DNA from: Paraburkholderia monticola
GTDB lineage: Bacteria > Pseudomonadota > Gammaproteobacteria > Burkholderiales > Burkholderiaceae
DNA: 64,000 nucleotides
Assembly (NCBI RefSeq): GCF_001580545.1
Contig: NZ_LRBG01000038.1
Coordinates: forward strand, 124,001 to 188,000
Direction: 5' to 3'
A model generated the notes under the pieces. The model worked only from the letters and a program-made list of their open reading frames with translations. It was not told the DNA's origin and did no database searches. Positions 61,125 through 64,000 of this stretch are shown here, in pieces. The position numbers and the translations under genes are program-made. Each line of letters starts with the position of its first letter. The first letter of the stretch is position 1.

Positions 61125-62876
61125 TTGAACAACCCATCCGGCGTCCCCGGTCTCGCGACGGCCGCGCCGCCCGTGCGCGGCTGGCGTGCCGTGTTTCCTC
61201 CCGCCCAGTGGCTGCGAAGCTATCGACCGCGCTGGCTCGTGAAAGACGCGGTCGCCGGTGTGACGCTCGCGGCCTATGGCATTCCGGTCTCGCTCGCGTA
61301 TGCGTCGCTGGCCGGTCTGCCGCCGCAATACGGCATTTACGGCTATCTGGTCGGCGGCCTCTGTTACGCGCTGTTCGGGTCGTCACGCCAGCTCGCGATC
61401 GGCCCGACCTCGGCGATCTCGATGCTGGTCGGCGTGACGGTTGCGACGATGGCCGGCGGCGACCCGGCGCGCTGGGCTTCGATCGCGGCGCTCACGGCCG
61501 TGTTGATCGCCTGCATGTGTGTGATCGGCTGGCTGCTGCGGTTGAGCTCGCTCGTCAGCTTCATCAGCGAGACGATCCTGCTCGGCTTCAAAGCGGGCGC
61601 CGCGCTCACGATCGCGATGACCCAGCTGCCGAAACTGTTCGGCGTGAAAGGTGGCGGCGAGTCTTTCTTCGAGCGGATCGCCGTGCTGTGGGGGCAGATT
61701 CCGCTCACCAACGTCAGCGTGCTCGTGTTCGGCCTCGTCTGCATCGCCTTGCTGCTGCTCGGCGAAAAGTTTCTGCCGGGGCGTCCGGTGGCGCTCGTCG
61801 TCGTGGCGGCTTCGATCGTGGTGTTGTCGGTCACGCCGCTCGCGAGCCGCGGCTTCACGCTCGTTGGTGCGTTGCCGCAGGGCTTGCCGGAATTTCGTCT
61901 GCCGGGGCTGCGGGTGCGCGATGTCGACGGCGTCATCCCGCTCGCATTCGCGTGCCTGTTGCTGGCCTATGTCGAGAGCGTGTCGGCCGCGCGTGCGCTC
62001 GCGCAGGCGCACGGCTACGAGATCGATGCCCGCCAGGAATTGCTGGGGCTCGGAGCCGCCAATCTGGCCGCGGGATTGTTCCAGGCCTTCCCGGTCGCGG
62101 GCGGGCTGTCGCAATCGTCGGTGAATGACAAGGCCGGCGCGAAGAGCGCGCTGGCGCTGGTCTTCGCGTCGCTCGCGATCGGCTTCTGCCTGATGTTCCT
62201 CACCGGGCTGCTCGCGAATCTGCCCAACGTCGTGCTGGCGGCGATCGTGCTCGTGGCCGTGAAGGGCCTCGTCGATGTCGGCGAATTGCGGCATCTGTGG
62301 CGCGTGAGCCGCTTCGAATTCGCGATCTCGATGGTGGCGTTCGCGGCCGTGCTGTTGTTGGGCATCCTGAACGGCGTCATCGTCGCGGTGCTGGTGTCGA
62401 TGCTCCTGATCATCCGCCGCGCCGCGCATCCGCATGTCGCGATGCTGGGACGGATTCCCGGCACGCGCTATTTCTCGGATCTCGAACGTCATGCCGAAAA
62501 CGAGACGATTGCGCATGTGCTCGCGGTACGCGTCGAAGCGTCGCTGCTGTACTTCAACATCGAGCATGTGCGCGAGACGATCTGGCGGCGGATCCACGCG
62601 GCGCCCGAGCCGGTGCGACTGGTGATCTGCGATCTGTCGGCCTCGCCGTTCGTCGATCTGGCGGGCGCGCGCATGCTCAAAGCGCTGCATGTCGCGCTTC
62701 AGTCCTCCAACGCCGCGCTGAAGATCGTCGGCGCGCATGCCGACGTGCGCGACTTGCTGCGTGCCGAGGGGCTCGAAGAGGGTGTCGGCCACATCGGCCG
62801 GCGCGTGACGGTGGCGGACTTCGTCGACGCGTTCCAGCGAAATGGCGATGTCGCGGACGGCGTGGACCGCGGTTGA
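61125..62876 (+). CDS. SulP family anion transporter with STAS domain
   Basis: This transporter of about 583 residues has KDAVAGVTLAAYGIPVSLAYASLAGLPPQYGIYG in its first helices, further helices to about 420, and a cytoplasmic STAS domain at the C-terminus (VRLVICDLSASPFVDLAGARML). SulP proteins carry sulfate, bicarbonate, dicarboxylates or chloride. The start is taken as TTG 61125, with GAGG at 61114-61117; no ATG is suitably placed. It follows the DUF2950 gene by 83 bases. Confidence 0.87.
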   Translation: MNNPSGVPGLATAAPPVRGWRAVFPPAQWLRSYRPRWLVKDAVAGVTLAAYGIPVSLAYASLAGLPPQYGIYGYLVGGLCYALFGSSRQLAIGPTSAISMLVGVTVATMAGGDPARWASIAALTAVLIACMCVIGWLLRLSSLVSFISETILLGFKAGAALTIAMTQLPKLFGVKGGGESFFERIAVLWGQIPLTNVSVLVFGLVCIALLLLGEKFLPGRPVALVVVAASIVVLSVTPLASRGFTLVGALPQGLPEFRLPGLRVRDVDGVIPLAFACLLLAYVESVSAARALAQAHGYEIDARQELLGLGAANLAAGLFQAFPVAGGLSQSSVNDKAGAKSALALVFASLAIGFCLMFLTGLLANLPNVVLAAIVLVAVKGLVDVGELRHLWRVSRFEFAISMVAFAAVLLLGILNGVIVAVLVSMLLIIRRAAHPHVAMLGRIPGTRYFSDLERHAENETIAHVLAVRVEASLLYFNIEHVRETIWRRIHAAPEPVRLVICDLSASPFVDLAGARMLKALHVALQSSNAALKIVGAHADVRDLLRAEGLEEGVGHIGRRVTVADFVDAFQRNGDVADGVDRG

Positions 62877-62965
62877 TATCGAGGATCGAGCGCCGCGCGC
62901 GAACTGTTTGCCCTGTTGATGCATAATTTGCCCAGCGTTTCGCGGCTCATGCACAAGGCAAACAC

Positions 62966-63838
62966 ATGGAACACTCCTACGCTAACGACGACACCGGCAA
63001 TCTGATCCTGCTCGAACACGTCAACCTGAAGATCCCCAACCAGATTCTCGCCACCGCCTTCTACGTCACCGGCCTTGGGCTCACGCGCGATCCTTTCGTG
63101 ATGACCGGTGTCGAGAATATGTGGATCAACATCGGTCGATCGCAGATTCACTTGCCGCACGGGGCAGCGCAACGTTTGCGCGGCAGCGTCGGTCTCGTGG
63201 TGGGCGAGCTCGAAGCGCTCGCGACGCGTCTGCGTTCGGTCGAACCTCTGCTCGCCGGCACGGAGTTCGGTTGGAAGGAGCGCGGCGGCAGCATCGAAGT
63301 GACCTGCCCGTGGGGCAACCGCTACGAGTGTCTCGATCCCGCCGGTCGATCCGCGTCGGCACCCTGGTCGAACATCGATCTGGGCATCGCGTTCGTGAAG
63401 ATGGATGTGCCGGTCGGCAGCGCGTTGCCGATCGCGCGTTTTTACCGCGATATGTTCAACGCGCCCGTCGACATCGAAGAGCAACGGGGATTGCACCGCG
63501 CCGTGATCGAGGTCGGCACGCATCAGCAACTGCTATACGCGGAAACGACCGAGCCCATTCCTGAATACGACGGCCACCACATCGCCATTTACACCGCCGC
63601 ATTTTCGGGGCCGTACGAGCGCCTTGACGCAAAAGGCCTCGTGTATGGAGAAGAGCCGCACCAATACCGGTTTGCCGACCTCGTCGATCTGTCGTCCGGA
63701 GAGCGTTGCTTCAGGCTCGAGCACGAAGTGCGGAGCCTGCATCATCCGCTGTACGCGCGACCGCTCGTGAACCGGAATCCGGAACAGACCAACCGCAACT
63801 ATCTGAAGGGTGCCGATTCGCGCGGCGGCCGGTTCTGA
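62966..63838 (+). CDS. VOC (glyoxalase/dioxygenase fold) family protein
   Basis: This 290-residue protein has two VOC-like units: LEHVNLKIPNQILATAFYVTGLGLTRDP near residue 16 and VPVGSALPIARFYRDMFNAPVDIEE near residue 150. The fold serves glyoxalases, extradiol dioxygenases and resistance proteins; no specific reaction can be named. It precedes an amidohydrolase by 81 bases. Confidence 0.78.
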   Translation: MEHSYANDDTGNLILLEHVNLKIPNQILATAFYVTGLGLTRDPFVMTGVENMWINIGRSQIHLPHGAAQRLRGSVGLVVGELEALATRLRSVEPLLAGTEFGWKERGGSIEVTCPWGNRYECLDPAGRSASAPWSNIDLGIAFVKMDVPVGSALPIARFYRDMFNAPVDIEEQRGLHRAVIEVGTHQQLLYAETTEPIPEYDGHHIAIYTAAFSGPYERLDAKGLVYGEEPHQYRFADLVDLSSGERCFRLEHEVRSLHHPLYARPLVNRNPEQTNRNYLKGADSRGGRF

Positions 63839-63919
63839 TCAGCGCCATGCGCGCGGCGCGTCGTCGAGCGCGCGGCTCGCGAGACCCCCGCGACGCCTGC
63901 CTTCTGAGTGGAAAAACCC

Positions 63920-64000
63920 ATGAGCGTATTCGACGTAGACAAGATCGACTGCCATTGCCACGTGTTCGATCCGATCCGCTTTCCGTATCGCGACGACACC
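63920..64000 (+). CDS. amidohydrolase-2 family protein, 5' end only
   Basis: Twenty-seven codons from ATG 63920 run to the window edge without a stop. The product begins MSVFDVDKIDCHCHVFDP, whose HxH (CHCH) is the first metal-binding motif of amidohydrolase-2 proteins such as 2-pyrone-4,6-dicarboxylate lactonase. The rest lies outside the window. Its position after the VOC gene suggests a shared operon. Confidence 0.7.
   Translation, partial: MSVFDVDKIDCHCHVFDPIRFPYRDDT

Overview
The window looks like chromosomal DNA of a GC-rich Burkholderiaceae bacterium (Burkholderia, Paraburkholderia or Caballeronia type). Pointers are the very high third-position GC, the DUF4148 exported protein, the porin-4 type porin, the DUF3300/DUF2950 pair and the many catabolic and efflux operons. 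I see no rRNA, tRNA, CRISPR array, insertion sequence or phage gene. The right edge cuts a gene.

Region 1 (1-15.6 kb): a pyruvyl-transferase-like protein diverges from an acyl-CoA ligase and an MDR oxidoreductase. A heavy-metal-type two-component system (OmpR-family regulator plus kinase) is convergent with a tripartite RND efflux operon (permease, adaptor, outer-membrane factor). A DUF4148 protein, an MFS exporter and a LysR regulator follow.

Region 2 (15.6-22.2 kb): the LysR gene is divergent from a + strand set consisting of a porin, a secreted alpha/beta hydrolase, an MHS-type symporter and a second, leaderless paralogue of the same hydrolase. It reads like an uptake-and-cleave pathway with one protein for each cell layer. 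On the other strand lie a DJ-1/PfpI protein, a tiny coupled ORF and a ribbon-helix-helix protein.

Region 3 (21.7-30.8 kb): a hydroxycinnamate (ferulate/p-coumarate) catabolic cluster. It holds a MarR repressor, an aromatic-acid symporter, an amidohydrolase, hydroxycinnamoyl-CoA hydratase-lyase, vanillin-type dehydrogenase, feruloyl-CoA synthetase and an acyl-CoA dehydrogenase. Two intergenic regions carry near copies of the same 57-bp promoter/operator block with a perfect TATCAGG-N3-CCTGATA inverted repeat, which ties the cluster to one regulator.

Region 4 (30.9-63.8 kb): stress, envelope and fermentation genes. These are a YedE-type pair, an SDR, PPK2 divergent from a VIT-like protein, a SYLF lipoprotein, a FixL/FixJ-like two-component system with a receiver-only protein, an RND-PqiABC operon, and a DUF3141-phosphotransacetylase-acetate kinase-FabI-RRM operon. 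Then come an AI-2E-type membrane protein, glycine-zipper, DUF3300 and DUF2950 proteins, a SulP transporter, a VOC protein and the start of an amidohydrolase. A near-palindromic box, consensus TAAGACCWWGGTCCGATT, occurs six times in this region, in or next to intergenic DNA upstream of these transcription units. It is the best candidate for a FixJ-type regulon signal, perhaps for low oxygen or energy stress.
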